DNA of 64,000 nucleotides from Lutibacter litoralis (lineage in GTDB: Bacteria; Bacteroidota; Bacteroidia; Flavobacteriales; Flavobacteriaceae), in NCBI RefSeq assembly GCF_014646675.1, contig NZ_BMNS01000002.1, positions 310,001 to 374,000 on the forward strand. The letters run 5' to 3'. A program made the translations under genes and the position numbers. Below are positions 35,017-43,889 of the stretch, one piece after another. How positions within the stretch are numbered: position 1 is the stretch's first letter; each line of letters starts with the position of its first letter. The notes under the pieces are model-generated. The model was not told the DNA's origin and did not search any database. It saw nothing but the letters and a program-made list of their open reading frames with translations.

Positions 35017-36597
35017 TTAAATCTTTTTAGTGGTTTGTTTCCCATCAACTAAACGAGAAATATTTAATGGATTTTCATTTTTTAATTCGTATGGCAATAA
35101 AATATTTGGCCAATTTTGATAACAAAACGGTCTTACCCAACGTTTTATTGAATTTATACCAACTGCTGTAAACCTGCTATCTGTTGATGCAGGATATGGT
35201 CCACCGTGCACCATGGCGTCACAAACTTCAACTCCTGTTGGAACTCCATTAAAAATAATGCGTCCTACCCTATTTTGAAGTGCGTTTACAATTTCAGAAT
35301 ATGATTCTAATTCATTTTCAGCTAAAATAGTACCAGTTAATTGTCCTTCTAATTTAGAAATTATTATTGCTAATTGTTCAACATTTTCACATTGAACAAC
35401 CATAGAAAAGGGTCCAAAAACTTCTTGATGCAACGTTGTATTTTCCAAAAAAGTAGCACCATCAACAGTTGTAATAATTTGACTACCATAATTCTTAAAA
35501 GTATCTTTTGTATAATTTACAATTGTTTCTAAACCCAATTGTTGCTGCATTCTAGATGTATTATTTTCAAAAGCACCAATAATATTTGGATGCAACATGC
35601 AAACTGGTTCAATTTTTATAATCTCTTTTGCTAAATTCTTAATAAAGTTCGTTAAATCCTCTCCTTTAGTTCCCAAAATTAATCCTGGATTTGTACAAAA
35701 TTGCCCTGCACCTAAAGTTATTGAATTTGCATATTTTTTTGCCCAATGTACACCCTTAATACTGGCTGCATTTGGTAATAAAATTACAGGATTTACGCTC
35801 CCCATTTCAGCAAAAACTGGAATCGGTTCTGGACGTTTTGCAGCTAGATTATACAAACTCCTTCCTCCACTAATACTTCCTGTAAATCCAACCGCTTTCA
35901 CTGCAGGATGTTTTACTAATGCACTTCCTACTTCAATTCCGCTACTATTTAAATTTGAAAATACACCATTTGGCATTCCAGTTATTTCCGCAGCTTTTAT
36001 AACTGCATAGGCAACCAATTCTCCAGTTCCAGTATGCATTGGATGTGATTTCACAATTACAGGACAACCAGCAGCCAGTGCCGAAACAGTATCTCCTCCC
36101 GCTGTTGAATATGCTAACGGAAAATTACTTGCTCCAAAAATAACTATTGGACCTAAAGGCACTAACATTTTACGTAAATCTACTTTTGGAATTGGAGTTC
36201 TTTCAAGGTTTTCAGTATCAATTGTCGCTTCAACCCAAGAACCTTCTTTTACTAAATTCGCAAAAGTTTGTAATTGAAAAATAGTTCTACTTCTTTCGCT
36301 AATGGCTCTTTCTTTAGACAATCCAGATTCAGAACAATATATTGTTATTAATGTGTCTCCAAAGGCTAATAATTGGGTTGCTATTTCGTTTAAAAATTCA
36401 CTTTTTTTAGCCCCAGAAGTTGTTTTAAATGTTGTAAAAGCTTCAGTTGCTAGTTCTAACGCTACTTCAATTTCTAAATCAGAAACTTCAGTAAAAGTAA
36501 CATCATTTTCTTGGTTTGTTTGCGGATTAAAGGTTTTAAAAGTTTTTTTTCCTGTGGATGTTAAAACATTTCCTATGTAATTTTTACCTGTAATCAT
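35017..36597 (-). CDS. NADP-type aldehyde dehydrogenase, probable 2-oxoglutarate semialdehyde dehydrogenase
   Basis: A 526-residue aldehyde dehydrogenase of the KGSADH group, which oxidises 2,5-dioxopentanoate to 2-oxoglutarate at the end of hydroxyproline, arabinose or glucarate breakdown. The start MITGKNYIGN, the general base in FAEMGSVNPVIL, the nucleophile Cys in GAGQFCTNPGLI, and TDSRFTAVGINSIKRWVRP at the end fit this group. An AraC regulator is encoded divergently. The other enzymes of a hydroxyproline pathway are not in this window, so the true substrate is uncertain. Confidence 0.87.
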   Translation of the reverse strand: MITGKNYIGNVLTSTGKKTFKTFNPQTNQENDVTFTEVSDLEIEVALELATEAFTTFKTTSGAKKSEFLNEIATQLLAFGDTLITIYCSESGLSKERAISERSRTIFQLQTFANLVKEGSWVEATIDTENLERTPIPKVDLRKMLVPLGPIVIFGASNFPLAYSTAGGDTVSALAAGCPVIVKSHPMHTGTGELVAYAVIKAAEITGMPNGVFSNLNSSGIEVGSALVKHPAVKAVGFTGSISGGRSLYNLAAKRPEPIPVFAEMGSVNPVILLPNAASIKGVHWAKKYANSITLGAGQFCTNPGLILGTKGEDLTNFIKNLAKEIIKIEPVCMLHPNIIGAFENNTSRMQQQLGLETIVNYTKDTFKNYGSQIITTVDGATFLENTTLHQEVFGPFSMVVQCENVEQLAIIISKLEGQLTGTILAENELESYSEIVNALQNRVGRIIFNGVPTGVEVCDAMVHGGPYPASTDSRFTAVGINSIKRWVRPFCYQNWPNILLPYELKNENPLNISRLVDGKQTTKKI

Positions 36598-36632
36598 AAA
36601 AATAGTTTATTGTTTTTCTTAGTGATAAAACA

Positions 36633-36657
36633 TAACAATTAAATAACTAAATTGTTA
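36633..36657. promoter_or_regulatory. Inverted repeat between the aldehyde dehydrogenase and AraC genes
   Basis: TAACAATT (36633-36640) and AATTGTTA (36650-36657) are perfect reverse complements across nine bases. The repeat lies in the 216-base divergent gap, 36 bases before the dehydrogenase ATG, close to its expected promoter. It may be an operator. Confidence 0.4.
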
Positions 36658-36813
36658 GATGGATAAAGGTACTTAATTTAGCTAATTAATTATTGCACTT
36701 TTTAAATGCTTTTTTAAATAAATTCATTTTCTAACCCCTTAATAGTATTATTTTACCTTGTAATGTTTATTTATTTAAAAAAATAGATTAATATTGATAT
36801 ATATTTTAATTTA

Positions 36814-37656
36814 ATGAAAGTTTTACCCTTTACAATTCCAAAACCTGAAAATGTAACCTTGTATACTGAGCGTTATAAAGGTGAAAATTTTTATGAAAAA
36901 TTACACCAGCATAAAGAAATACAAATAAGTGTTGTAATTGCGGGAGAAGGAACTTTTGTTATTGGCGATTGTGTTGGTGACTTTAAACAGCATGATATTT
37001 TTGTTTTAGGAGAAAATTTACCTCATGTTTTTAAACGTGATAAAGCTTTTAAACAAAAAACAGAAATGGTTTCATTGTTTTTTTCAAAAAATTCTTTTGG
37101 AGAAGATTTTTTCAACTTACCAGAGTTCTCCTTTTTTAAAAAGTTTTTTGACAACGCAGTTTTAGGCTATAAAGTACAATCCTATAAACAAGAGATTTCG
37201 TTAATACTTTCAAAAATTAAAACACTCTCAAAATACTATCAATTTATTAATTTTTTAGAAGTTTTAAGGTTAATTTCTGAAGCTGAAAAACGCGAACTTT
37301 CTTCTTTAATTAACTTAAAAAAATATGCTGGTAACGAAGGGAAAAGAATGAGTGATATTTTTCAATACACCATGGATAATTTTCATAAAGAAGTTACTTT
37401 ACACGATGTTGCAAATATTGCAAATATGACACCCAATGCTTTTTGCAGGTATTTTAAACAACGAACCACAAAAACATTTGTTAATTTTTTAATTGACATA
37501 CGAATTGGAAATGCATGTAAGTTATTAGCTAAAAACAACGATTTAAGTATTACCGAAATATCCTATAAATCTGGCTTTAATAATTTAGCTAATTTTAATA
37601 GAAAGTTTAAGTCTATAAAAGGCATAACCCCTTCGGAATATAGGAAGAAGCGATAA
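36814..37656 (+). CDS. AraC family transcriptional regulator
   Basis: A 280-residue regulator. The N-terminal cupin domain (about residues 15-110: YEKLHQHKEIQISVVIAGEG, NLPHVFKRD) would sense a small molecule. The C-terminal double helix-turn-helix (about 180-278) shows VTLHDVANIANMTPNAFCRYFKQRT and ITEISYKSGFNNLANFNRKFKS, shown here in parts. It diverges from the semialdehyde dehydrogenase gene and probably controls it. The 293 bases after it hold only a 23-codon hydrophobic frame (37781-37852) that I do not call as a gene. Confidence 0.9.
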   Translation: MKVLPFTIPKPENVTLYTERYKGENFYEKLHQHKEIQISVVIAGEGTFVIGDCVGDFKQHDIFVLGENLPHVFKRDKAFKQKTEMVSLFFSKNSFGEDFFNLPEFSFFKKFFDNAVLGYKVQSYKQEISLILSKIKTLSKYYQFINFLEVLRLISEAEKRELSSLINLKKYAGNEGKRMSDIFQYTMDNFHKEVTLHDVANIANMTPNAFCRYFKQRTTKTFVNFLIDIRIGNACKLLAKNNDLSITEISYKSGFNNLANFNRKFKSIKGITPSEYRKKR

Positions 37657-37949
37657 CAAAAAACAACCAAAACTCTAACCTACAACAAGTTAAAAATAAT
37701 TATTCTTGATTTTTAACGTTTTTTCAACTATATTTACTTCAACTACTAACCGAACCAAACAAATATTATCAATATAATTCATGGGATTCTCTCGTGTATT
37801 TTTTCAGTTAGTTTTTAATTATTTTATAGTTATAATAGAATACATAAAGTGAGTTAAAGAATATTTGTATACTTTCTCTTCCCCAATTAAATCAAAGTAT
37901 AAAGTGTTCTTTAGAATAGTTTAAGTTACCAATTCTAAAAAATAACACT

Positions 37950-38534
37950 ATGTTGAAGACCTTAATTTTTGCCAATAATTCTTTAATAATTCAAATTATT
38001 GAAGATAGTGAAGCAACACTTTTATTTAATTCTGCTGAATACTTATTTCTATTCATTTGCATAATTATAGCATTACTTATTATGATGTTAATTCCAGCAA
38101 TTTTGTGTTTTTCAATGATTGATAACTTTTTTAATATTAATAAGTTTAAAAAAGAAATAGACACTCGAATCTGCACGAGTGATATCATCCACTATTCAGA
38201 ATATACAAAATGCACTTGTGATAAATACCTTAAGTCTTGTTCTAATTTTGTAAAAAACTTTACTGGATTAGCTGCTTGGAATATTTTTTCATTGGCCTAT
38301 ATTATCACAGGTTTTGATAACTTTAAAACAGGATTAATAGAATATTTTCGCTTTCCATTTAATGTATTCAATTCATTAAATTCAGATGCTATTTTAAATT
38401 CAATAAAAAGTTTTAGTTCAAATTGGTTGTCTATGTTTACTATAATTGTTTTAACTTTAATTTTCACATTATTGGGAAAATATATTGGAAATACAATGGG
38501 TAAAGAAAGAATGAAACTAAGAGGATTGATTTAA
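37950..38534 (+). CDS. Hypothetical membrane protein
   Basis: I do not recognise this 194-residue protein. Hydrophobic segments lie at about residues 28-55, 98-115 and 155-175, so three membrane helices are likely. A polar loop after the first helix carries four cysteines (TRICTSDIIHYSEYTKCTC, then CDKYLKSCSN). The C-terminus is short and basic. It stands alone downstream of the AraC gene, with no clear promoter box, and is convergent with the YjbR gene nine bases away. Confidence 0.55.
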   Translation: MLKTLIFANNSLIIQIIEDSEATLLFNSAEYLFLFICIIIALLIMMLIPAILCFSMIDNFFNINKFKKEIDTRICTSDIIHYSEYTKCTCDKYLKSCSNFVKNFTGLAAWNIFSLAYIITGFDNFKTGLIEYFRFPFNVFNSLNSDAILNSIKSFSSNWLSMFTIIVLTLIFTLLGKYIGNTMGKERMKLRGLI

Positions 38535-38542
38535 ATATAGTT

Positions 38543-38899
38543 TTAGATAAATCCTAATTCTTTTTGCAACTTTTTAGTAAGTCCATTTACAACTAAATTA
38601 TACGAATGATCTATCAATTCTTCAATTAGTTTATTAGATAAATTACCTTCAATTGTTATTGTATTCCAATGCTTTTTACTCATATGAAAACCTTCAACAA
38701 CATCTGAATATTGAGCACGTAACTCAATAGATTTTTCTGGATCACATTTTAAATTTACTGTTGCAGGATGGTGCTCCAATCCAGATAGTGCAAACATTTT
38801 ATTGGCTACTTTAAATACCAAAGTAACTTCATCAAAAGGAAAGCTTTCAGTAACATATTTTTTAGATAAACAATAATTTCTAAAGTGCTCTATATTCAT
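38543..38899 (-). CDS. MmcQ/YjbR family protein
   Basis: A 118-residue small protein of the MmcQ/YjbR (CyaY-like fold) family. Seen: FRNYCLSKKYVTESFPF at the start, NLKCDPEKSIELRAQY, GFHMSKKHWNTI, and a C-terminal helix with LVVNGLTKKLQKELG. Members are often described as DNA-binding, but the role is unproven. It lies one base after the DUF4230 gene on the same strand, and the two are probably translated from one mRNA. Confidence 0.86.
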   Translation of the reverse strand: MNIEHFRNYCLSKKYVTESFPFDEVTLVFKVANKMFALSGLEHHPATVNLKCDPEKSIELRAQYSDVVEGFHMSKKHWNTITIEGNLSNKLIEELIDHSYNLVVNGLTKKLQKELGFI

Positions 38900-38900
38900 A

Positions 38901-39518
38901 CTATTTGGCTATTTCTTTAAGTTCGCCATTTGGCAAAACTAATTGAGAATAATTTAGCTTCCAGCCTGAAGTTTCCAACATTTTTTCAATCATTAAAATA
39001 GTATCTAAAGCTTCTTTTTTTGCTGAGGTTAACAAACCGGTTTCAGGTATTTTGGCTACAATAAAAGATTTTGCTTCTTTTTGTAGCTCGGTTAAATCTG
39101 CAGCTTCGAATTTATTAAAAATACCATCTCTTTTATCGTAATATTTTACGTCTGTCTCCACCGATAAAATTTTTGGTTCAGGAAAATGTGTCAAGATTAT
39201 TTCTTTGGTTTCATTATTGGCATCTAATTTAATTTGTGATAAATCAAATCCAATATGAGCTTTGGCATTTATTAATAAAACAGCCTTTTTTCGACTTGTA
39301 AATAAATTTAAGAAACGATTTTTACTGTCTTCAAAATGATAAATTTCAGCAAAATCTCCTTCAACAGAAATTAGTTTGCAAACGCTTTTAATTTTCTCAA
39401 TTAATACAACAGATTGTTTTTCTACTTGATGAACTCCTTTTTTTCTATTAAAAAAAGAAAATCCCCAATATGATGCAATTGCCCCTAATAATATTCCAGT
39501 TAATAATTCCATAATCAT
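38901..39518 (-). CDS. DUF4230 domain protein, membrane anchored
   Basis: A 205-residue protein with one N-terminal hydrophobic segment (residues 4-22, LLTGILLGAIASYWGFSFF) acting as a signal anchor, then a soluble domain of the DUF4230 family (VLLINAKAHIGFDLSQIKL, ILSVETDVKYYDKRDGIFN). The function is unknown. It lies 28 bases after hemW on the same strand. The hemW start region is upstream, so hemW-DUF4230-yjbR form one transcription unit. Confidence 0.78.
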   Translation of the reverse strand: MIMELLTGILLGAIASYWGFSFFNRKKGVHQVEKQSVVLIEKIKSVCKLISVEGDFAEIYHFEDSKNRFLNLFTSRKKAVLLINAKAHIGFDLSQIKLDANNETKEIILTHFPEPKILSVETDVKYYDKRDGIFNKFEAADLTELQKEAKSFIVAKIPETGLLTSAKKEALDTILMIEKMLETSGWKLNYSQLVLPNGELKEIAK

Positions 39519-39546
39519 TTGTAGTTATTCAAATATAAGAATTGTT

Positions 39547-40674
39547 TTAAACTTTAAATAAATCACTTGCAATTCCGTCCGCTAAAAACTTTCCTCTATT
39601 AGTAGTTACTAATTTATTTTCTAAAGTTATTTTTAACAATCCCTTTTCAATAAATTGTTGTGAGTTTTTAATCAATTCATTAAAATAAATCTCACCAAAA
39701 TCTACTTTAATTTTAAGTAAATCAACACCCCAAATAGTACGCAAGCCAGTCATAATATATTCGTTAAATCTATTCTCAGTAGAAAGTTCTTCAAATTCTA
39801 TTGGAAGCGTATTGCTATCTATTAATTTTATATATTTTGCGTTATTCGCAATATTCCAAGAGCGTTGTTTCCCATTAAATGAATGAGCTGATGGGCCAAT
39901 TCCTAAATATTTTTTTCCTAACCAATATGATGTGTTGTGTTTTGAAAAATATGCAGGTTTTCCAAAATTTGAAATTTCATAATGTATAAATCCTTGTTTT
40001 TTAGTTTCAGAAACTAAAATATTAAACTGTTCTAACGCTTGTTGCTCGTTAACTGGTGGAACTTTGCCTTTTTTTATAAAATTATACAAGGCTGTTTTCT
40101 TTTCAACAGTAAGTGCGTAACTAGAAATATGTGGCACTTCAAATTCAAATGCAATTTTTAAATTTTCTTTCCACTTTTTGTTGCTCATATTTGGAACTCC
40201 ATAAATTAAATCGATGGTAATATTATCAAAATAACGCAGTGCAACCGACAAGCATCTTTTAGATTCTTCAGCTGTATGCGCACGATTCATAAATTGTAAA
40301 TCGTCTTCAAAAAAAGATTGAATTCCAATGCTTAACCTGTTAATTGGTGAATTTGACAGTTCTATAATTTTACTTTCAGATAAATCGTCTGGATTGGCTT
40401 CTAACGTAATTTCTGGAGTTTCAATAACATTGTAATTGCTATAAATAACTTTAAAAATAGCTGTAATTTCTTCAGAAGTTAGAAGTGATGGCGTACCACC
40501 ACCAAAATAAATGGTTTCAATTAATTCGTTTTTTAATTCGTTTTTGCGCAATTGCAATTCATTTAAAATTGCTAGTAACATTTCCTCTTTTCTTTTTATT
40601 GAAGTTGAAAAATGAAAATCGCAATAAAAACATGCTTGTTTACAAAAAGGTATGTGAATATATATTCCTGCCAA
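39547..40674 (-). CDS. hemW: Radical SAM family heme chaperone HemW
   Basis: A 375-residue radical SAM protein that delivers heme to target proteins; it was long annotated as an oxygen-independent coproporphyrinogen oxidase. The iron-sulfur motif is IPFCKQACFYCDF (Cys11, Cys15, Cys18), without the fourth Cys in CPH-type order seen in HemN. YFGGGTPSLL and SIGIQSFFEDDL are conserved. The start codon is TTG: an in-frame TAA stands three codons upstream and the protein start MAGIYIHIPFC is complete. A -7 box lies 23-30 bases upstream. Confidence 0.92.
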   Translation of the reverse strand: MAGIYIHIPFCKQACFYCDFHFSTSIKRKEEMLLAILNELQLRKNELKNELIETIYFGGGTPSLLTSEEITAIFKVIYSNYNVIETPEITLEANPDDLSESKIIELSNSPINRLSIGIQSFFEDDLQFMNRAHTAEESKRCLSVALRYFDNITIDLIYGVPNMSNKKWKENLKIAFEFEVPHISSYALTVEKKTALYNFIKKGKVPPVNEQQALEQFNILVSETKKQGFIHYEISNFGKPAYFSKHNTSYWLGKKYLGIGPSAHSFNGKQRSWNIANNAKYIKLIDSNTLPIEFEELSTENRFNEYIMTGLRTIWGVDLLKIKVDFGEIYFNELIKNSQQFIEKGLLKITLENKLVTTNRGKFLADGIASDLFKV

Positions 40675-40696
40675 TTCAAATTATTTTTAGATTTTC

Positions 40697-40704
40697 CAAA
40701 AGTA
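40697..40704 (-). promoter_or_regulatory. -7 promoter element of hemW
   Basis: TACTTTTG on the minus strand, exact consensus match. The expected -33 region lies under the palindrome at 40724-40747. Confidence 0.55.
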
Positions 40705-40723
40705 CAACTTAATAAAAAAATGT

Positions 40724-40747
40724 AAAAGGTGATTTAAGTTACCTTTT
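40724..40747. promoter_or_regulatory. Palindrome between divergent hemW and monooxygenase genes
   Basis: AAAAGGTGATTT followed by AAGTTACCTTTT; 10 of 12 positions are symmetric, and the outer seven bases on each side match perfectly. It covers the expected -33 regions of both flanking promoters, so one protein bound here could control both genes. Confidence 0.5.
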
Positions 40748-40764
40748 TTATGAAATCACTTATG

Positions 40765-40772
40765 TAAATTTG
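40765..40772 (+). promoter_or_regulatory. -7 promoter element of the small monooxygenase gene
   Basis: TAAATTTG, an exact TAnnTTTG match 16 bases before the ATG at 40789. Confidence 0.55.
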
Positions 40773-40788
40773 AAAAAAACCGTCAATT

Positions 40789-41076
40789 ATGTATACCTAT
40801 ATAGTTTCATTCAAAGTTAAAGAAGGCGAAGGAATTACTTTTGTTGAATTGCAAAAATTTGAAGAATTAACTGAAGCCAAACCTGCCGGATTAGATCATT
40901 TTCATATTTTTAAAGATAGAAATGAAAAAAACCGTTATTTTTTAGTTGAATATTGGAATTCTAAGGAAGATCGTGTAAAAATGGAAAACTCTAAAGAATA
41001 CCAACTTTTTAGAGAACACAGAAAGCTTGTAATTGATAAAAAATACGAAACATACGAATGTGATGTCGTAATTTAG
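40789..41076 (+). CDS. Antibiotic biosynthesis monooxygenase-like small protein
   Basis: A 95-residue dimeric alpha/beta barrel protein. The pattern YIVSFKVKEGEG, GLDHFHIFKDRNEKNRYFLVEYWNS and YQLFREHRK fits the ABM/YgiN family (quinol oxidation, heme or aldehyde chemistry in different members); each stretch is shown in part. The exact activity is unknown. Its gene diverges from hemW with a palindrome between, so a heme-related or oxidative-stress role is worth considering (inference). It is convergent with ruvC. Confidence 0.7.
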   Translation: MYTYIVSFKVKEGEGITFVELQKFEELTEAKPAGLDHFHIFKDRNEKNRYFLVEYWNSKEDRVKMENSKEYQLFREHRKLVIDKKYETYECDVVI

Positions 41077-41087
41077 TTTGAATTAAA

Positions 41088-41642
41088 TTACTCTTTTACT
41101 CTTTTACCATTCTGTTTTACAAAAGCACCCCAACCTGTATAATTTTTACCTAAAGTAACTTTACCACTATTGTAAAAATGACAAACTGCTGCGGCCAAAC
41201 CATCTGTTGCATCCAGGTTTTTTGGCAAGGTTTTTATTTTTAGTAAACTTTGTAACATCTTTGCAACCTGCTCTTTACTAGCGTTCCCATTACCTGTTAT
41301 TGCCATTTTTATTTTTTTTGGAGAGTATTCTGTAATTGGAACTTCACGAGACAAACCTGCTGCCATTGCAACTCCTTGTGCTCTTCCTAATTTTAACATT
41401 GATTGTACATTTTTACCAAAAAAAGGAGCTTCAATAGCTATTTCGTCTGGGTGATAGGTTTCAATTAAATGGATAGTACGCTCAAAAATCAATTTCAGCT
41501 TTACATAATGGTCGTCATATTTTTTTAACATCAGTTCGTCTAACTGCATTAATTCCATCTTTTTATTGACAACTTTAATCAATCCAAAACCCATAATGGT
41601 TGTTCCGGGATCAATTCCTAATATAATTTTTTCTGAGCTCAA
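41088..41642 (-). CDS. ruvC: Holliday junction endodeoxyribonuclease RuvC
   Basis: Resolves Holliday junctions made during recombination, with RuvAB. The 184-residue protein has Asp11 in [13 protein letters not shown], the acidic [17 protein letters not shown] and the final pair in [15 protein letters not shown], all catalytic carboxylates of the RNase H fold. The start codon is TTG at 41642: an in-frame TAA lies directly before it, and no ATG occurs ahead of the catalytic Asp. A TACATTTG box at 41671-41664 on the same strand is a fitting -7 element. Confidence 0.93.
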   Translation of the reverse strand: MSSEKIILGIDPGTTIMGFGLIKVVNKKMELMQLDELMLKKYDDHYVKLKLIFERTIHLIETYHPDEIAIEAPFFGKNVQSMLKLGRAQGVAMAAGLSREVPITEYSPKKIKMAITGNGNASKEQVAKMLQSLLKIKTLPKNLDATDGLAAAVCHFYNSGKVTLGKNYTGWGAFVKQNGKRVKE

Positions 41643-41663
41643 TTAGTTGTTTATTTGTAAAAC

Positions 41664-41671
41664 CAAATGTA
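41664..41671 (-). promoter_or_regulatory. -7 promoter element of ruvC
   Basis: TACATTTG on the minus strand, exact consensus, 21 bases before the TTG start. A second match, TATATTTG at 41691-41684, is further upstream. Both overlap the start of the divergent flippase-like gene. Confidence 0.45.
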
Positions 41672-42602
41672 CATAATCTTGCGCAAATATAGAGTCTCCT
41701 TAATTTTACTATTAAAATTAATAATTGTTTTTGGGGCATTTTATTTTATGTACCAAAAAATTATCGCCAACCCTCTTATAACTTTTGAGCAACTAAAAAA
41801 TCAATTTTCTATTTTATTTTTAAATAATGGTTGGCTACTTATTTTGTTGCTTTTTTTTACAGATGCAAATTGGTTGATAGAAATTGTAAAGTGGAAAACA
41901 TTGGCTTCTGTTGAAAAAAAAATCACATTTTTTGAAGCTTTTGAACAATGTTTCGCATCATTAACCGCATCTATAATTACACCAAATAGAATTGGTGAAT
42001 ATGGAGCGAAAGCTTTATTTTTTGATAGCGAAAAGCGTAAAAATATTATGGCACTAAATTTAATAGGAAATTTAAGTCAGTTAGCGGTTACCATATTTTT
42101 TGGGTGTATTGGAGTTTGTTATTTTTTAATGAATTATACAATAGAAATTCCTAAAATTAATATTCAAAATAGTTTAATCTTAATACTTTTTTTATTCATT
42201 TTGATATATTTCAGAAACAAAATTAAGTTTAAAAAAGTAAAAACATTTCTAAATAAGATATCTCATAAAACGTATGCCTTTGTTGTTGTTTTAGCAATTC
42301 TTCGTTACTTAATTTTTATACATCAGTTTTATTTTTTATTATTTCTGTTAGGTGTAGAAATTGATTATTTTAGAGCACTTTATTTAATATTTAGTATGTA
42401 TTTTATTGCTTCTATTCTTCCAAGTTTAACAATTTTTGATTGGGCTATAAAAGGATCTGTAGCCATTTTTTTATTCGGATTTTTAGGGATAAATGCTTTA
42501 ACAATAGTTACGACAACAACCCTTATGTATGTGTTGAATTTTGCAATTCCAGCACTTTTTGGAAGTATCTTTGTGTTAAATTTTAAACCTTTAACTAATT
42601 AA
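41667..42602 (+). CDS. Flippase-like / lysylphosphatidylglycerol synthase TM-type membrane protein
   Basis: A 311-residue protein with about eight hydrophobic helices. The conserved middle FEQCFASLTASIITPNRIGEYGAKALFF (given in part: TASIITPNRIGEYGAKA) is the mark of the LPG-synthase transmembrane/YbhN family, whose members move or modify lipids. Its stop overlaps the glycosyltransferase ATG (TAATG), so the two are coupled and may glycosylate or translocate a membrane lipid together (inference). The ATG at 41667 lies only 25 bases from the ruvC start. Confidence 0.75.
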   Translation: MYIILRKYRVSLILLLKLIIVFGAFYFMYQKIIANPLITFEQLKNQFSILFLNNGWLLILLLFFTDANWLIEIVKWKTLASVEKKITFFEAFEQCFASLTASIITPNRIGEYGAKALFFDSEKRKNIMALNLIGNLSQLAVTIFFGCIGVCYFLMNYTIEIPKINIQNSLILILFLFILIYFRNKIKFKKVKTFLNKISHKTYAFVVVLAILRYLIFIHQFYFLLFLLGVEIDYFRALYLIFSMYFIASILPSLTIFDWAIKGSVAIFLFGFLGINALTIVTTTTLMYVLNFAIPALFGSIFVLNFKPLTN

Positions 42603-43729
42603 TGATTTTTATAGCTGCAATAATATCAATTTGTTATTTTTCAATTATTTGTAGTTTGATAATTGGTTTTGATAAACTTAAAAATATTGAAAACAAAAAT
42701 ACTATACCAAAAAACAAATTTTCAATAATTGTTCCGTTTAGAAATGAAGCTAAAAATCTACCTCTTTTATTACATTCCTTTTCTGAAATAGCATATCCAA
42801 AAACATTGTTTGAAATTATTTTAGTAAATGATGCTTCTTCAGATAATTATATTCCAATAATTGAAGCCTTTAAGATTAAAAACCCAACAATTAATTATAC
42901 ACTAATTAACAATACTAACATAACAAATTCGCCTAAAAAAGAGGCATTAACAACTGCAATAAAAATTTCTAAATTTAATTGGATAGTTACAACTGATGCA
43001 GATTGCAACGTTCAAAAGAATTGGTTGAATTTATTCAATCAAACTATTGAAGATAAAAACGCTTTATTTATTGCTGCTCCGGTAAAATTTAAATATGAAG
43101 CTACTTTTTTACATCATTTTCAAAACTTAAATTTTATTAGTTTGTTGGGAAGTACAATTGGAAGTTTTGGTATTAAAAAACCAATTATGTGCAACGGAGC
43201 AAATTTATGTTATAATAAAGCCACTTTTTTTGAACTAAATGGTTTTGAAGGAAATGAAGCTATTACAAGTGGCGATGATATTTTTTTATTAGAGAAAATA
43301 GCACAAAAAAGTTCAGAAAAGGTTTGTTATTTAAAAGCCAATGAAGCCATAGTAGCAACTTCTTCTGAAAAAAATTGGAGTCAGTTTTTTAATCAACAAT
43401 TGCGATGGGCTTCAAAAACCACCACTTACAACAATTGGTTTTCTAAGTTTGTTGGTTTAATCGTTTTTATTGAAAATTTATTAGTAATTATTTTGGGGGG
43501 TTCTTCTCTATTTATTTCAGAGTATTGGATGTACTTTATTATAGTATTTATATCAAAAATTTTACTTGATTTTATACTAATATTTAAAACTGCTAATTTT
43601 TTCAACAGTCCAAAATGGTTACATTATTACCTTATAATAAGTGTGATTTATTCCGCTTTTATAGTTCTTATTGCGCTTTCAACACTTTTTAAAAACTACC
43701 AATGGAAAGATAGGGTTTTTAAAAAGTAA
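42602..43729 (+). CDS. Family 2 glycosyltransferase, membrane bound
   Basis: A 375-residue GT-A glycosyltransferase. One N-terminal helix, then the nucleotide-binding core FSIIVPFRNEAKNLPLLL and ILVNDASSDN, the metal-binding TTDADC, SGDDIFLLEK for the acceptor base, and QQLRWASKTT, the Q-x-x-R-W-type motif of processive enzymes. Two or three helices close the protein. Sugar donor and acceptor cannot be told. It is coupled to the preceding flippase-like gene. Confidence 0.88.
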   Translation: MIFIAAIISICYFSIICSLIIGFDKLKNIENKNTIPKNKFSIIVPFRNEAKNLPLLLHSFSEIAYPKTLFEIILVNDASSDNYIPIIEAFKIKNPTINYTLINNTNITNSPKKEALTTAIKISKFNWIVTTDADCNVQKNWLNLFNQTIEDKNALFIAAPVKFKYEATFLHHFQNLNFISLLGSTIGSFGIKKPIMCNGANLCYNKATFFELNGFEGNEAITSGDDIFLLEKIAQKSSEKVCYLKANEAIVATSSEKNWSQFFNQQLRWASKTTTYNNWFSKFVGLIVFIENLLVIILGGSSLFISEYWMYFIIVFISKILLDFILIFKTANFFNSPKWLHYYLIISVIYSAFIVLIALSTLFKNYQWKDRVFKK

Positions 43730-43731
43730 CG

Positions 43732-43869
43732 CTATTTAGAATTAAAAAAACCTGTAATAATATCCTCAATATTAAACCATAAAAAAATAATTAGCAGTAA
43801 TAATAATGCTAAAATAATACCCCTTTTGTAATTTGGTTTTTTTCGTTTTTTAAATCGTTGACCTTCCAT
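43732..43869 (-). CDS. Small single-helix membrane protein (45 residues)
   Basis: A 45-codon frame from ATG 43869 to TAG 43732. The protein starts MEGQRFKKRKKPNYKRG (very basic) and continues with one strongly hydrophobic helix, ILALLLLLIIFLWF, ending in a short polar tail. The basic head followed by a helix suggests an inner-membrane protein with a cytoplasmic N-terminus. It lies 20 bases downstream of mnmD on the same strand and could be the last gene of that unit. The family is unknown to me. Confidence 0.55.
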   Translation of the reverse strand: MEGQRFKKRKKPNYKRGIILALLLLLIIFLWFNIEDIITGFFNSK

Positions 43870-43889
43870 ATTTTTATAAAAATAAACTC

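Noticed and set aside
37781-37852. 23-codon frame (MGFSRVFFQ...) downstream of the AraC gene with a hydrophobic stretch
   Set aside because: Too short, no -7 box and AT-rich hydrophobic codons arise by chance; not supported without comparison.
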